Of a stretch of DNA of 64,000 nucleotides, positions 23,893 through 44,710 are shown one piece after another. Under the pieces are notes generated by a model. It was not told the origin of the DNA. It saw only the letters and a program-made list of their open reading frames with translations, and searched no databases. Origin of the DNA: Nymphaea colorata (lineage: Eukaryota > Streptophyta > Magnoliopsida > Nymphaeales > Nymphaeaceae). Location: the NCBI RefSeq assembly GCF_008831285.2, contig NC_045141.1, positions 622,001 through 686,000 on the forward strand, written 5' to 3'. Numbering within the stretch: position 1 is the stretch's first letter; each line of letters starts with the position of its first letter. Position numbers and translations under genes: made by a program.

Positions 23893-24182
23893 CCCTCACT
23901 CGCTGCGTGCGAAGGTGCTCTGAAACCACGTTTGTTGGAGCAAGGGTTTTGAAGAAACCCTCCCTCCAATGAGTGATCCTCGACTTAGAGTTAGAGAGAG
24001 GGAGAGAGAGAGAGAGGTGTACCTTGACAGGCTTTGCAGCAGCAAATGAAGAAGGCAATGGTGGTATTGGGCATTTGGATGAGACACTTTTCATTTGGAT
24101 GAAGCATTGAAGAAGAAAGAGAAGAGAGAGAACCACGGGATGGCATGAAACGTGAAATGGAAAAAACAAAATAACTACTACT
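23893..24182. other. Unrecognised DNA upstream of LRR-kinase copy 2
   Basis: This replaces the expected receptor N-terminus and promoter. It contains short repeated phrases (CCAGTGAA(T/C)GAGGGTTT near 23843-23855 and 23873-23889, and an inverted-like AAACCCT(T/C)GCTCCA) and a GA-rich run at 23993-24016. No gene is recognised. Confidence 0.5.
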
Positions 24183-24354
24183 TTTGCTCGAGGCGAGTCA
24201 AGCTTAAAACATTCGAGTTCAATGAATTCGAACTCGGCTCGACTAAAAAAAGAGTTGAAAAATGATCTCGAGTTTGGCTCGTTTATTCAAATAGTTGGCT
24301 CGAACTTGATTTTGAGTCGAGGTTTAACAAGCCGTGCTCAGCTCGTTGTTCACC
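24183..24354. mobile_element. Partial TCGAG-rich hAT-like element
   Basis: About 170 bp of GCTCGAGG/TTCGAACTCGGCTCG motifs resembling the interior of the element at 7814-8393, with one end resembling its terminus (reverse complement TAGAGGGTGAACAACGAG). The other end and a TSD were not found. Confidence 0.5.
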
Positions 24355-24384
24355 CTCTATAAACTGTGTTTGGTAATGCAAAGC

Positions 24385-24745
24385 TTGCATCCTCGCCCTC
24401 TCTCTCTCTCTCGGCCCTTACCATGGCAGTGCCTTTTTTTTTCCCCGATCTCCTCGTCATCATAAGCAAAGGGCATCTTCTATGGCTGAGCTCTCTCTTT
24501 TCGGTGGTGGTGGCTGTTTTTTTTTTTACTGATCCCCTCTTCATCATCACAGACGAAGGTTATCTTTTGTGGGTGAATTCTGTCTTTTCAAGTGTCTGCA
24601 GATATACTCGGAGATGGTCAGGCAAGTCATCTCCCTCCCCCTCTCCCCCTCTCCCTCCCTCCCTCCCTCTACCCTCTCCCTCTCCCTCCCCCTCCCTCTA
24701 TCCCTCTCCCTCCCTCCCTCTCCTTCTCTCTCTCTCTGTCTGAAA
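24385..24745. repeat. CT-rich low-complexity tract with a diverged internal duplication
   Basis: CTCTCTCT runs (24398-24415) and a CCCTCTCCCT-type tract (24630-24740). Between them, two diverged units of about 90 bp (about 24445-24530 and 24531-24595) share TCCTCTTCATCATCA-type and GGCTGAGCTCT/GGGTGAATTCT-type blocks. Proline/serine-rich open frames here follow from composition. Confidence 0.6.
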
Positions 24746-25469
24746 TCATCAACAGTGCCGATGATTTTTATTTCACTTTCTTGAAATCCTCAGGCTCATC
24801 AAAAGTGTTGAAGTTCCCTGCACTTAGGAGTGTTAAAGGTAGTGTCTAAAGAGAGCTTGGAGCTCTCATCTCCATCGACCGAGCTTCAACATCTCTCTCT
24901 TTCTCTCTCTCAAAAAGCTATTTCGGAAACCATTGCATTGCCAACAGTTTATTTTCGTAGTGTTCTTTTGTGGAGAGAAAGGGCCATGGACAGCTGTTTG
25001 TTTCAATTGCTTTTTGAAAGATTTTGAGAATCATATCTTCTAGTTGGTTTTAGCTGGGGAGAAAGGGCCATGGCAGGAGATAGGTCGATAATGTGAGATC
25101 CGCGCAAGTGATCGGACGGGGGTGGCTCGATTTCTAATCCATGGATTTCACTCCACACAGATTTGAAATTTCTGGATTAGAGATCCACGGTTTGTTTTGT
25201 CATGGATCTTCTGAGTAGATCCAACCTTGGCCGAATCTCATTTCAATCATCATTTGTCAGGCTGAGAGCTATGAAACAAGTCCACGGTAGTTCAAAACTA
25301 TCCAAAATCACCTACTTGATTGACAGGCATAGCTTTAGTAGCTGCTTTATCTGCTTGAAGTCGTGTGAATCAGAAATTAATTAACAAATAGGAAGCAAGA
25401 CCTTCCGACCCAACAGACCAATGAGACTATCCAATCCAACGGGCTTTGCGGGATGCTCATGCTGGATGC

Positions 25470-26330
25470 CTGACTTAACTAGAGCTTGACTCGAGCAGTA
25501 GCTCATGCAGGAAAGTTCGACACCTCTCGTGCTTGACTCCGATCCAGAAGTCCTCGCGAATAGAAGAAAATGCTGCCCTCTGTCTTTGACTGCTTTGCGA
25601 AACAGAAATCCCCTCTAACGTAGCCCGGGCCTTCCACGAAGACTTGACTTGAATCCATGTCTTCAAAGCCTTTCTTTTGGAAGCCAAGCATTGGGAACCC
25701 CAATTTTGATCTTCAGAGAACGGGAGCTGTGGAGAGGTTCCAATGCAATGTCTGTTGTTTCAAGCTCTTCATCGAAGTTTCCATCGATACATCTTTCTTT
25801 GCCAAAAGGACCTTTCTCTGATGTAGGTCTCTGGTTTAGCACGTGGAATCCACTCAACATCTTTTTCCATTCGTGAAAGAGACCTGAAAACTGTTCGGTC
25901 ATTTTAGCTCGGTCCTCTCATAGCCTTGTAGCATTGGAAATGACTGGGTAAACTAGTGCTTCTTCGACTAGATCTAGGGCTGGATACCAAAAATTGTATG
26001 TCATTAGTACTTTTGAAAGACAAAACAAAATAGCAATTTTTTAGGAATTCGGGCAGGCATGAGTGATCCTTGAGTCTTTGGCTAGCTCCGAACGAAGGGG
26101 CTGGAGTTACAAAAGTCTCATGTTCTATCTTTTTCTTTTGGCAAGGTGGTGCGTGCTATCTGCTCGGGAAGCGGCTAGGCGATAGCTACAGGAAACCCAG
26201 TCATCCAAGCTGCAAGGGAGGGATGATTTGATAGGCCCTTCTGCCAGTTCTCCGTACCAGCTTCTTCGACATATACCGCAGTTGAAGCACCCAAAGGCTC
26301 CGAGATCCAAAGTAATCAAACACGGCCTAA
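25470..26330. other. Possible organelle-derived (mitochondrial-like) insert
   Basis: This stretch is clearly higher in GC and complexity than its neighbours, with phrases such as GTAGCCCGGGCCTTCC, GCTAGCTCCGAACG and CTCGGGAAGCGGCTAGGCG that remind me of plant mitochondrial intergenic DNA. Several open frames on both strands have no recognisable domain. The call rests on composition and style only. An alternative is decayed retrotransposon leader sequence. Confidence 0.25.
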
Positions 26331-27782
26331 GGTTTCTCTTGTGGATCTAATTTGAACTAAATTCCTTCTATTTTGAACAAAGTTTTGACTATGAAAATGT
26401 GACGCAATTCATGATTCCCGATAATTGGCTTCTGCACCTTTTTATAGTAATAACACAAACTTATTTGTGGATTCTTTGTTGGGGTCTTCTTTTTGCTTAT
26501 GATTTCAAACTAATACAATCTTATTGCAATTTATCTAAGGACTATGTTTTTTAATTTAAACGGCAAAATGAAGGCATGAAGTAAAATTCCTATTTTAAAA
26601 AGTGAAATGTTAGTTGAAGTCATAAAAAGTAATTTTGTGATAAGGGGATCATATTAAAACAAAGAAATCAGCTTGGCTCCCCATATTAGTGGATGTTGGA
26701 TTGAAATCCGTATTTGATAGTTTTTACGAAAAGCCTGTTATTTAAAAAAATATGATGTGGTCCACTTTTAAAATTATAAAAAAGGTAGGCTTGGAAATGA
26801 TTTTTTTTTGGAATTTATTTAAAGTACCAAAAACGTTTTTCTTTGAAAATGCTTTGCTTTAGTTTTTTGTCAAATGCAATAAATGAACGTGTTTGACACA
26901 TAATTACCGACAAACATTTGATCCAGAGAATATCTTTTAATAAATAGGCAACGGCAAAATTATTTAGGAGAAATTAAGCGGTGTTTTCCAAATTCTCCTA
27001 TCTTTTTACAGAATGTGATGGTGTTGGCATACTTAACACATTTTTTTTCACTTTGAATCAATCCATTTTTTATAAATAAAATTACGAATCATTTTAATTC
27101 CATATTTTTAATTTTCCTTTTTTGATGATCCGCTAAGTTATTATATCGTTGATTTTCTTTCTTCTACATTGAAACGATTGAAATTTAAAACTATGTAAAA
27201 TACATTTTGTAAAATGTATATTTCTATCACTTGACATGATAAATTTAGGTCAAGGAACGTGGGTTAGTGTTATTAATTACTAATATCATTCCGCATCAGC
27301 GGATGTGGGTTGAATCGGCCATCTTGCCAATACGAAGCGAGGCTAATAATTATCATGTTTCTTCTTTTTGTCATATTTAAAATCAATGAAATTTGTTTGA
27401 ATTATTCTTTAATTCAAGAATTTTAAAAATAAGGTGACAGACCGATACGTCCCATGTATTCAAAGGAACACCATCCATGGAAAACAATTGGATATTTCAA
27501 CACATGGAGCATAGGTATGGTTACCTATACCTACCTTTAGATACCCATTTTTATATGGATTTGGTATTTACTGATGAAGTCAAAGTAACAATGAACCCAA
27601 TAAATTGCGAGCATTATATTTGGCCTTGGGGGAAGAATAACAGTTATAAAAATCCTGCTCTGGCCAATACTGACAAAAGCACTAAGCTAGCCTTTAACCA
27701 ATGGCCTATACAGATGTCATTGATAATTTCCATATTGCACTTTCCATCCTTCAAGGCTACAGCAAAAGAAGAATGAAGACAT
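26331..27782. other. AT-rich intergenic DNA
   Basis: No supported gene. Poly-A/T-rich spacer downstream (3') of the demethylase remnant. The 99-codon open frame at 27477-27776 on the plus strand has no recognisable motif. Confidence 0.5.
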
Positions 27783-27788
27783 TCTTAC

Positions 27789-30869
<3,081 letters not shown>

Positions 30870-31974
30870 CTAAATGAGTTGTTAAACATAAATGTTCAAC
30901 CGAAAGCAAAAATAATAAGCTTGAAAGCGGATTGAACCACTACAAAATGATCGATACCTCTTGGATTGTGAAGTATCTACCTTATCACAACCTAAAAATG
31001 ATAATCAACAGAACCAACTTCAGCTGGATTTATCCAAATGTAGACCAAATAAAAAAAAAGTCACAAAATTCTATAGAAAAAATAATAAAGTAGAGCTAAT
31101 TCTAATCTTTACTTTGACATTAGAAAATGAAAAAAGAAAAACAAATATGGGTTATCTTCTGTTCAACTTTCTTGTGCACAAAAAATAAATAAAATCATGT
31201 AATGGGAAGAAAATGATAATAAGTTCAAACTTTAGCAAGCCAACCAACTTTTTTTGTCTAAAAGCAAAAGGGCCATAAAAATATTTACGATGTCCATCTT
31301 GCTACTACTTGTAATAATCATGTCATTGACATATATAAAAGAAGAATGACTATACCTAAAAAAGTTATCTTAGCAAAATAGAGTTGTATCAGAATAACAA
31401 AGTTTAAAATTTATCTTAGCAAAATATAGTTGTATCAGAATAACATGATTTTAAAATTTAGAGATGTAACAAATAACTTAAATTTATTAAAGCAAAACAT
31501 AGGAGTTCACATTACACTATAAAACTTTCCTTAGGTGAAGAATCTTACCATAGAATGTTTTGCCCAAAGAGGGAGATTCATATAAACTTCTACACTTAAT
31601 TCTTATTAAAAAAGCAATTCTAATGTCAATTTGGTTTTTGTCCCAACGTTTAATTGAAATTTACAAGACTAATTAATGTCATCTTAGCTGATGGAGAGAA
31701 GGCTTCTGAACAGTCTATGACTCATCATATTATTGATTATTACCCAGGCAAGTTCATTGTAAGACTCATAGGATAAAATGAGATAGCAGTCAGGCATGTC
31801 CCATGCTGAGACAAAAATGATTCATATGATGTAGTTATCAAGCTGCCTATAGGTGTACTAGACCTTTTTTTAACTCAATGGTCTTTTCAGGTGGGTTATT
31901 GACATCTTTACTAGCTTCTTGACTTCCTCTGAAATAGATAATGACCTAAGGGGAATTAAGGTCAGTGGATTTTA
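30870..31974. other. Intergenic DNA upstream of the demethylase remnant
   Basis: I searched this stretch by eye for the missing JmjN and JmjC exons and saw none. It is AT-rich, with a diverged 46-bp tandem duplication (31365-31410 and 31411-31456, units starting TTATCTTAGCAAAATA). Confidence 0.55.
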
Positions 31975-32469
31975 TTACAGATGGTCGTTTAGTTCAAGAG
32001 CATAAAGACTAGGCATATCAGATTGTACAAATCTATCATCATAATTCTCAGCTAAAGCATCTTCTTTGTAAAGAAATACATATTCATTGTCTTCTTTAGG
32101 AACATCATCATAAATTTCTCCCTTACCAAGAAAACTATCATTAAGAAACATATAATCTGCTATTCTTGGGATAACAACAACTATATCTGTTTGATTTAGG
32201 TATACCCAAGTAAGACACAAGGATTTTCTAAACATCAAATAAAAATGCTCAAAGAGTTTGCATTATGTGCTTGTGTTTTACTTCTACAGGCCCATTTTGT
32301 TGAGTACAACCACGTGTTTCTTGTGAATAATTTCTTCAATTTTAAGGTAATTTTCAAATTGACCTAAGATGAATTGTCCTCCAAAATAAGTTCTAAGAAT
32401 TTTCAGATTTTTGTCAAACTGTATTTTAAAAAGTTTTGTGAAAATATTTGAAGAAACAAAGAAAGTCAT
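31975..32469 (-). pseudogene. Ty1/copia integrase remnant
   Basis: The minus-strand frame 32469-32284 reads KLFKIQFDKNLKILRTYFGG then FENYLKIEEIIHKKH and LNKMGL. This matches the copia integrase core segment (ILRTDNGGEF ... PQQNG) with the catalytic Asp position changed to Tyr and the PQQNG motif degraded. The frame at 32238-31975 lies in the expected downstream order but has no firm motif. No LTR was found beside it. Confidence 0.65.
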
Positions 32470-34800
32470 TTCATCCTACAACTTAGTGAAGGAAGAAAGT
32501 ACTCACATGTTGTCACCATGACCTTGTTTAGTGGCATGAATTTTCCACTCAAACTAACGTCGGTAGACAATACCTTTTCTTGTACTTGTTCACTAAGGAA
32601 AAATTCATGCTTTAACAGCAATTGAAAATACCAGTGATATTCCTCGGATAATTCACAAGCAATATTCAAGCTTTCATTTTGCAACCTTAGCCGGGGTTTA
32701 TATAGGTGAATCCATAGATTGTCATCATTGAGGACAAACAAAAGAATAATAAAATAATGCTTCGAATTCAAAGTTCAAAGAGTCACTTTTTCTTTTCTGA
32801 ATTTTAGTTCCTTCAAATAATAAAATAATGCTGTTGTCATTTATTGGCTCATTAATAGTTTATATAGCACTCCACATGTTGGGATTTTGGAAGGACTTAA
32901 GAATAGTTTCATAACAAAGTTTTTGCCAATACTTTAGAAGTTTAGATACTCGTGGATCATTATCAACCAATTAGTAGTGTATATTTCCCCTACATTTGAG
33001 CTTATACAACTAAGCAGGAAAAAAAAGGTATACGACTTAATATGTGCAGATCAAACCCAATGGACGTTACAAAATTTATGCTAGTTGATTTATAACATCA
33101 TAACTATGAGCTTCAAACATGTTATAGACTGTTTGGAACATACCCTCTATGGCAGTGGTAAATGGGCAGCAAAACTGTTACAAGACAAGATCAAATAGGC
33201 CCTCTTCATCTGCACCAAGGCTTTCATCCGAATTTGCTGCTATGCTCTCATAAAAGAGGTTGGCTTTTCAGTTTTTGTAGTCCTGTTTCGATGCCTCATT
33301 TGATATTTATGTTAATTCCTTTACCAACTCAAAAATAGTAATTTCTTTCTCATGACAAATTTGACCAGGCATCAGCAAAATTAGGCCATTAGTCCTAACT
33401 GCAAATGCAAGATAATCAGAACTATATAAAAAAATCTAAGCAATATTTGGAGCTAGGAGAAGATAGGAGAATAAAACCTAAAGAAACATACAATTTGAAG
33501 TAAATACTAAGAAGTACAATAGGCAGGCCCAAATATAATTAAACAGATAAAAGTAATTAGCAACCAACTTCAGAATAGGTGACCATTGGCATTGAAGGCC
33601 CAAGCTTGAGAATCTTAATAGCAAAAATACAAGGAAATAACTCCAGATTTTCATATTATTCAAATGTTATGGAAGATAAAGTAAGCATAATCCCATGAAT
33701 TAAATAAAATGGTGATCCAGTTTCTGCATGTTTTTTATATATTTTTTTCCTCTTTCATTCAGGATCATTATATGAATCTTTGAACTCCCAGTGAAAAATC
33801 TCATTTTATTTATATATTCCATTCACTTAATGTCATGAAGCAGCCGTAATGAAATATGATATGGAAAACTCAGGAAATGAGACAGAAAAATCAATTTCTT
33901 CTTTTTAGCTTATCAGACAGGAAATGCGAGAGGGAGTAAAACACATGGGAAAAAGTGGTGTCTGAGTGCGAGTGCACTAAAATAAAACACTAAAATAAAA
34001 CATTCACATTCACTTATTATTAAGAAACTTCATTTAAAAAGAAATACCCATCTCAATTCAACATTAGCCTGTCTTGTTAAACTAGTTAGAAGCTAGCATC
34101 AACATAAATCCAAGTATAATACATAAATGAACTTACCTGAGGCCAATCTCCAATTGAAATGTTTAAAAAAAAAAACAAAAATAAATTAAGATGGAGAAAG
34201 TGAAGCACGGCACAGGGAAGTACTTGATCTGCAGAAAATCAATTAATTTTAGGACGAAAGTGACTATAAGAGACAATAAAAGAAAAAACATTAGATCGTA
34301 ACAAGGGACTCATTGTTCATCTTTCAAAAGGGAGGATCAAACATAAAACTCCCCATTGGCTCCTTCACATGTAAATTTCTGCATACATATTTCCTTATCC
34401 AACTTATCTCTAGAAGAATCCAATCACAGGGACCCAGTCACACAATTGCTTATATTATCATAGAAGTTGGGGAAGGCTCAAACTAATAACGAAGCAACAA
34501 AATGAAATGCACGGGCACTTCATAAATGCAATGAAATAGTTTAGAACTTAACACACTACCTTGTCTATATACACAAAAGTATTCTTCTTGACTGTTATAT
34601 ATGTTGGCATATTTAACATCGGCTTACATATATAACAGAGAGAGATTAAGTTGGGGCTTATACATGAGAGAGAGAGAGAGGGAGAGAGAGGGAGGGAGGG
34701 AGCGAAGAGCTTGAATATCCCTTGTGCATATCCTTCATCATTTTCTGTATAGCCATTCGAGTTTCTCTTAGTCCAACGTGAACCCATTTGGTGTCGTTAT
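32470..34800. other. AT-rich intergenic DNA
   Basis: No gene supported. A GA-rich microsatellite lies at about 34660-34703. Isolated open frames are unrecognised. Confidence 0.5.
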
Positions 34801-34899
34801 GAAATTTATGTTTTTTCTTGTGAAGAACACATTTTAAATTGTTTTTTCTTGATGTTGATCTAGTTGGAGATGCGTGAAAGTTTGATTTAAAATTGAAAT

Positions 34900-35174
34900 T
34901 TCTTCTTGCCTTCTTAGTTGTAGTTTTGTATAGTGGGGACGTGGTTTAGAGTAGTGCTCGTGGTTCAGAATGCCATGCTTGTTTGAGTCCTAGTTAAAGT
35001 AGTTGTAGTTTGATTGTTAACTGTCGTGTTCTCTTCATTGAAATTGTGATTCTTTTTAAATGCATGTATGTTAGTTGCACATGTCATGGCTATACCTAGG
35101 TATATAAGGATGCATGTGTACAATGGAGTTGTATAGTCATCTATATTTGCCGCTACTCCTTCTACATTGGTATC
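34900..35174 (+). other. Possible LTR end with a partial PBS
   Basis: A TATATAAGG box (about 35100) is followed by CCTTCTACA and then TTGGTATC at 35167-35174, which resembles an LTR 3' end followed by the first bases of the usual plant PBS. The match stops after TGGTATC, and this stretch does not resemble the putative 3' LTR after 40551, so it probably does not belong to the neighbouring gypsy element. Confidence 0.25.
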
Positions 35175-35768
35175 TTCACTTTGCTTTGTTTCTCACTTCA
35201 AGCCTCTTATTTATTTTAAAGGCTAGCCCCTTTCTCTTTTGAGTGCCTAGGACACTTGAATACGCTTTTTTTTGTGGAGGAGACTCTACCTGTCTTCATA
35301 ATTATTGATGGTGCAGTAGAACAAGGAGGCAATAGGATTATCTATAAAGATTTGATCCCTGATTCTGCATGCATTGTATTTTCTCATTAAAATTGGTAGC
35401 CAATTGAAGGGGGTTGTGAAGAAAGGGTGATTTTTTGAGTGGACCCCTGTTGCCGGAAGTTTCCTACACGGCTGAAGAACGGGCAACGAGCTTGATAACC
35501 GAGGTCAAGGCATGACTTCTATGCAGATCGACTTAGATTGGGGAGGAATTAGAAACTGAACTTGGTGCCATTGGATTCCCTAGCGTGTCTAGTATTTTTC
35601 AGCCAATTTCATGATTTTTAAATTTCTGGATGTGAAGTTATTGAATTTACAAGCCGCGCTGGTTTTCTGAACACAATAACAAGTGGTTTGCTCTTCAATC
35701 GTTAGCGGTAGCAGCAATTCGTTGATTGTTTGATCAGTCGTGCTACAGGACTAAGAGCAGAATTTTCA

Positions 35769-40533
<4,765 letters not shown>

Positions 40534-40535
40534 GT

Positions 40536-40550
40536 AAGGAGGGAGGATCT
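40536..40550 (+). promoter_or_regulatory. Candidate polypurine tract of the Ty3/gypsy element
   Basis: AAGGAGGGAGGATC lies shortly after the polyprotein stop and just before TGATGTAG, the likely LTR start. Confidence 0.6.
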
Positions 40551-41160
40551 GATGTAGACCTTCCTACAGGGAGGCCAAGAACCAGGGCCAGCACGGCCAA
40601 GCAAAGCCAAGAGAGCCGAGTGCCTTTGGCCAGGTTTGCAGCCAGCATAATGGAAAGCATAGATGGGCTAAAGGAGGTTAACGCAGAACTTGAAGTTGAT
40701 GAAGCGGGCGGTGTGGGCAGAGCATCATCAGTGCAGCATGGGCAGCGGGCTGAATACTTCAAGGCTGAGCAGGCACGGGAACTAGACCTAGATTCGGTTA
40801 TAGCGAGTTCGAACCCTGAGTCTAGTCCTGACCCGGTCCACACGTGGCAAGCCTAAGGCCAAACTTAGGCAGGTTATATGGCTGAACCCACGAGAGAGAA
40901 GCCAAACTCATTGAACTTCCAAGACATCTTGTCTCGATTTCCCTTTCATGCATTTTCTTATAGTTGAGTCCTTTACTTCAGCAAGTGTCTCGGTTCATGT
41001 GTTAGAACCAGTTTTATTTCAAGTACTTAAACTCTTTTGTCAGTGTTTTTTTAGTATGCAATCAAGAATTAGAAGTTGAGTTTTTCATGTGAATTGGGTC
41101 TTGCCTCTCTTCCTCTCATCGTCTTACTGCCTTGGGACTGGAATCCCAAGGCTCCAACCC
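40551..41160 (+). repeat. Putative 3' LTR (start only) of the Ty3/gypsy element
   Basis: Starts TGATGTAG after the candidate PPT. The end is not defined. No matching 5' copy was found upstream of 35769, so the element seems to have lost its 5' LTR or been truncated. Confidence 0.45.
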
Positions 41161-43943
41161 GTGGCTCTGGTTGAAGCAAAATAGGTTTGGAGATGACCTT
41201 TGAGGCCACCAGAAATCCTCTTAGAGCATCTTCATCCTTTGCACAAATTCCCCGACCGAATCACCATCTTCTCATGGTGCAACTTCTTGATCCCCGAAAG
41301 AAGTTAGAGGCTGGAGAACTATCTCGGGAAGGCTTGACGGAAATCGACTCATGGTTCCAGTCGACTAGTAAGCAAGCAACGACTCCGACTGCTAGAGATT
41401 AATGGAGGAACCGAATTCATCTCCCAGTTCCTTCCACCTCGAGCAGAGCTTAAGACAGGTTAAGATTGGCCCTAGTAAGCTTCTTAAACTCTGTCAAAAT
41501 CAGAGAAAGAGACGCCGGGAAGGTAGATTGCAGCCTAGTCTATCTGACTGATTGTCAAGGTGAGAATTCGAAGGTTAACTAAAATCCATTGGTACAAGGC
41601 CAGCCGGATTTCTGTGAATTTGACGGTGAATCAACCTGAGAATTCTGTCCTCGGCAGCAGCAAATCACTCCGCATCAATTCGAGAATTGCTGTCTAGAAA
41701 GGAGATGGATTTTCCCCAATAGCCGACCCTTAATCAACCACATCGCTCGCTCGGCTTGGTGAAAACCAAGCAGTGCCTAGGCGGAAGTTACGGGCAAAAT
41801 CTGAAGCAACCAAGGGCGAATTTCACTCTCTCGTTCACCCCAACATAATCGCCCAGATCTTAGCAACATCCCCACCAAGTTTCAGGTGAATCCGACCAGC
41901 TATTGCGAAGAACTCGCTCCTGGTCGAAAATATGTGTGCTACCGCTGGAGTAACCAATCGTTGTTACTTTTCCGATCAGTTTTCTGTCCAGCCTGTTCAT
42001 TTCAATGGATTCCCGATTTGCTCATGGTCAGTTTGATTCATTACTAGAGTTCGAATTAATTGAAAAGGCTATTCCCATCAAGAGAGCAATAAATCGAGTT
42101 AAGGAGAGGGCGTAGGCTGCAACCATTACATGTCGCAGCCTCCTCTTGAGCTCCCTGTTTTAAAATAAGAGAGTTACAAATCCGTCCACCGAGTGTCTCT
42201 TCAGTGGTTCACCTCCACTCGCACCATCATCAGCCATCATTGAGGAGTTAAGGTACGTATTGAATTTCCTTAACTAGGGAGACCCTTCTCAAACCTCTTC
42301 ACCTTTCATAACCGTTCCCTTTCGACTTCACGCAAGCCTTAATCAACCAACACCTCATGCTAACTCCTCCTCCATGTCATTACAAGCCTTCACCCATCAT
42401 TAGTGAACCACTCCCCTCGCATGTCTTTTGACTTAAACCCCTTAGCCTAACTGATCCTAATCATTAGTGTCATCTTTTCTCGTGTAACTCTCTACCCTCT
42501 CTCACACAACCCTTCACCTATCTCTAAGTCATAACCGACCCTCTTAGCAATTAACCTCCATCTCATGTCTAGCCCAAGCCCACTCTACTACCGAACCACT
42601 TCCAACTAGACCAAACCCGCTTCACCTAAACCAAGCCTACCTAAACCTATACCAAGGTCACCTCCTTGTTCTGAGTTTGGCTTGTCCCCTTGGAGTCAAA
42701 CTAGTTAGGTTCCCTCTCCAAGGATTAGTCATGTGCATCTCAGTTCACCACCTCCACTTCATCGGACAACCTCTTCTTGCAGCCTCCATTGCTGCACCCT
42801 TCCACCGAACATAGTCATAAGCACCAAGGCGACCTCGGCCAGGCTGGCTGAGCCCCTGCCTCCATCCGGGTGCTCCTCCATCAAGTTGCTGTCTCTCTTG
42901 GCCGTTCGAGTCCTGCAGTAACCACACTCCATCCATCAGGTGTAGCAGGCAGCCCCAGTGCCGTCCCCTTCCATTGCCGGGACACTCCGTCTCTCTCAGC
43001 CAGCTTCCACCAGTCGCGGTCCTAGGCCAGGCTGGCCTAGCCCTCGTTCCACCTCCTTGCTTAGATATTTGAGAGTGGCTTTTCCACTGGTTTTCTCTCG
43101 GATCTATTTCTATTTAAGTCAATCTCTCATTGGCTAGGTAACTTCTCAGCATCCAATAGAATGGGGTTACTGGTGTAATTGTCTTCTAAACCAGGCTCTA
43201 GCCAATTGCTACTGTCGGAAGTCCCTCCAAGGCTCCATGCCAAGGACCCGGTTGTGGGTAGCTAGACCACCAAAGGGTAAGCACATGGGTTGGCCGTTCT
43301 AGGGATTGTATGAATGGTTTGTGAATGAATGTTGAGTGAGTTGTGAGAGTTAAATTTTTCACTCACGTTTGTATGAGCCTTGATCCCCTTACTGTTGTAG
43401 TAGGATTTAAACCATGGGTCTGGGAAAACACACTTGTATCTTTTACCCAGGGTACTATTAAGCTGGAGTTGCTGTCCAGTGGGGATATAATTTGTAAATA
43501 TAATTTGCTTAAGTTTGGACTTTAGGCTCCCGTGAGTTGATTCTGGATTTGGGATCTATTCTCGGGCATCAAAATCGCTGGCCGAGTCTAGGTTCCCACC
43601 ATGCAACAAGTTCTAAATTTGAAATTATACTAGATATGGATCCAAATTTGATCCGCCGACATAAAAGATCGAAAAGCACCCCACTACTTTCAACTGACAT
43701 TCTCCGAAATCAAATAAATGCCCTTGATCTCCTTGCCCTTATGTATAAATATTTATATACAGATATGTAGCATATATTATATATATATGTATAATGTACA
43801 AACTTTATAAATATATGTGTATGTGCACTATGCAAAGGTTATGTTGTTTGTAGGCCTTGCGTCTTAAAGTTCATAGATCTCAGATCAAATTTCATCCCTT
43901 CTAACTTGAGATCAATGCATTTAAAAGATAGTGGTAATCATAA
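41161..43943. other. Higher-complexity DNA, possibly retrotransposon-derived, no gene recognised
   Basis: GC content and codon-like complexity are higher than in the surrounding spacer, especially 41.2-43.3 kb, but no open frame carries a recognisable domain. It could be a long LTR or untranslated leader of a gypsy element. TA-rich DNA resumes after 43740. Confidence 0.4.
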
Positions 43944-44316
43944 AGGGGTGTTTGACGGCACTTCAAACTGGAATTAGAACGAAAACTCTAGTTCTAGTTT
44001 CATTTTTAATTTGATAGTCTAGAGTTTTGAGTCTAATTTTGAAAATGATGTTTTTGACAACATCACAATTAAAAGTTTAAAATTGATGAAATAAAACCGT
44101 GATGACATGTGCTCAAAGAAAAACTAATAAATTATAAATTTAAGGAATCGTAATTCCAACCCTCAGAATAGAATCACGGTTCCTAAATTTTGATTCAAGA
44201 ATGAAACTATAATTTTAAAACATAAAATCTTTGTTTGAGGATTCAATTCCCATTTCCTCGAAAAAAGAAAATTTTATTTACATAATTATGCAATTCGGGC
44301 CTTGTCAAACAACCCA
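43944..44316. mobile_element. PIF/Harbinger-like MITE
   Basis: About 373 bp flanked by TAA (43941-43943 and 44317-44319), with inverted ends AGGGGTGTTTGAC on the left and, as reverse complement, TGGGTTGTTTGAC on the right. The interior is AT-rich and non-coding. The 3-bp TAA duplication is the Harbinger signature. Terminal ATAAA similarity would also allow a longer TSD. Confidence 0.72.
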
Positions 44317-44670
44317 TAAATGATCATTTTCAAATCTGCTATTTGCCAAAACAGTAGATTTAAGCTCAATCCTTTGTTAAACCAGATACAATCGAGAAAG
44401 ATCCAAAAATTGACCACCATCTAGACACATCTCTATAATAACATGGCCCCTGTTGATTGGAAGGGTCATTTCCCAGATCCCATCCTTGTTATGAGATAAA
44501 CAACTCATAAGTTTGATCTATATCAAACACAAACAGAGAACCTTTCTATGGTTTTACCATACTGGACCAACTAAGGAAACATTTTGAGTCCACTGGACCA
44601 CAACAGATGGAAAAGAAAAGTGAAGAAATGGGTTGACCATATCCAAGTGCACAAATCATATGACGATTTT

Positions 44671-44710
44671 TGTGTGTGTGTGTGTGTTTTTTTTTGTTGT
44701 TTTTTTTTCT
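44671..44710. repeat. TG microsatellite followed by T run
   Basis: About eight TG units then a T-rich stretch. Confidence 0.9.

Noticed and set aside
24366-24849. Pro/Ser/Leu-rich plus-strand open frames in three phases
   Set aside because: They arise from CT-rich low-complexity DNA, which is open in several frames at once.
27477-27776. 99-codon plus-strand open frame
   Set aside because: No motif or neighbour supports it, and its composition matches the AT-rich spacer.
34660-34703. CRISPR-like or regulatory repeat array
   Set aside because: It is a simple GA microsatellite; the window is plant nuclear DNA with no spaced repeats of that kind.
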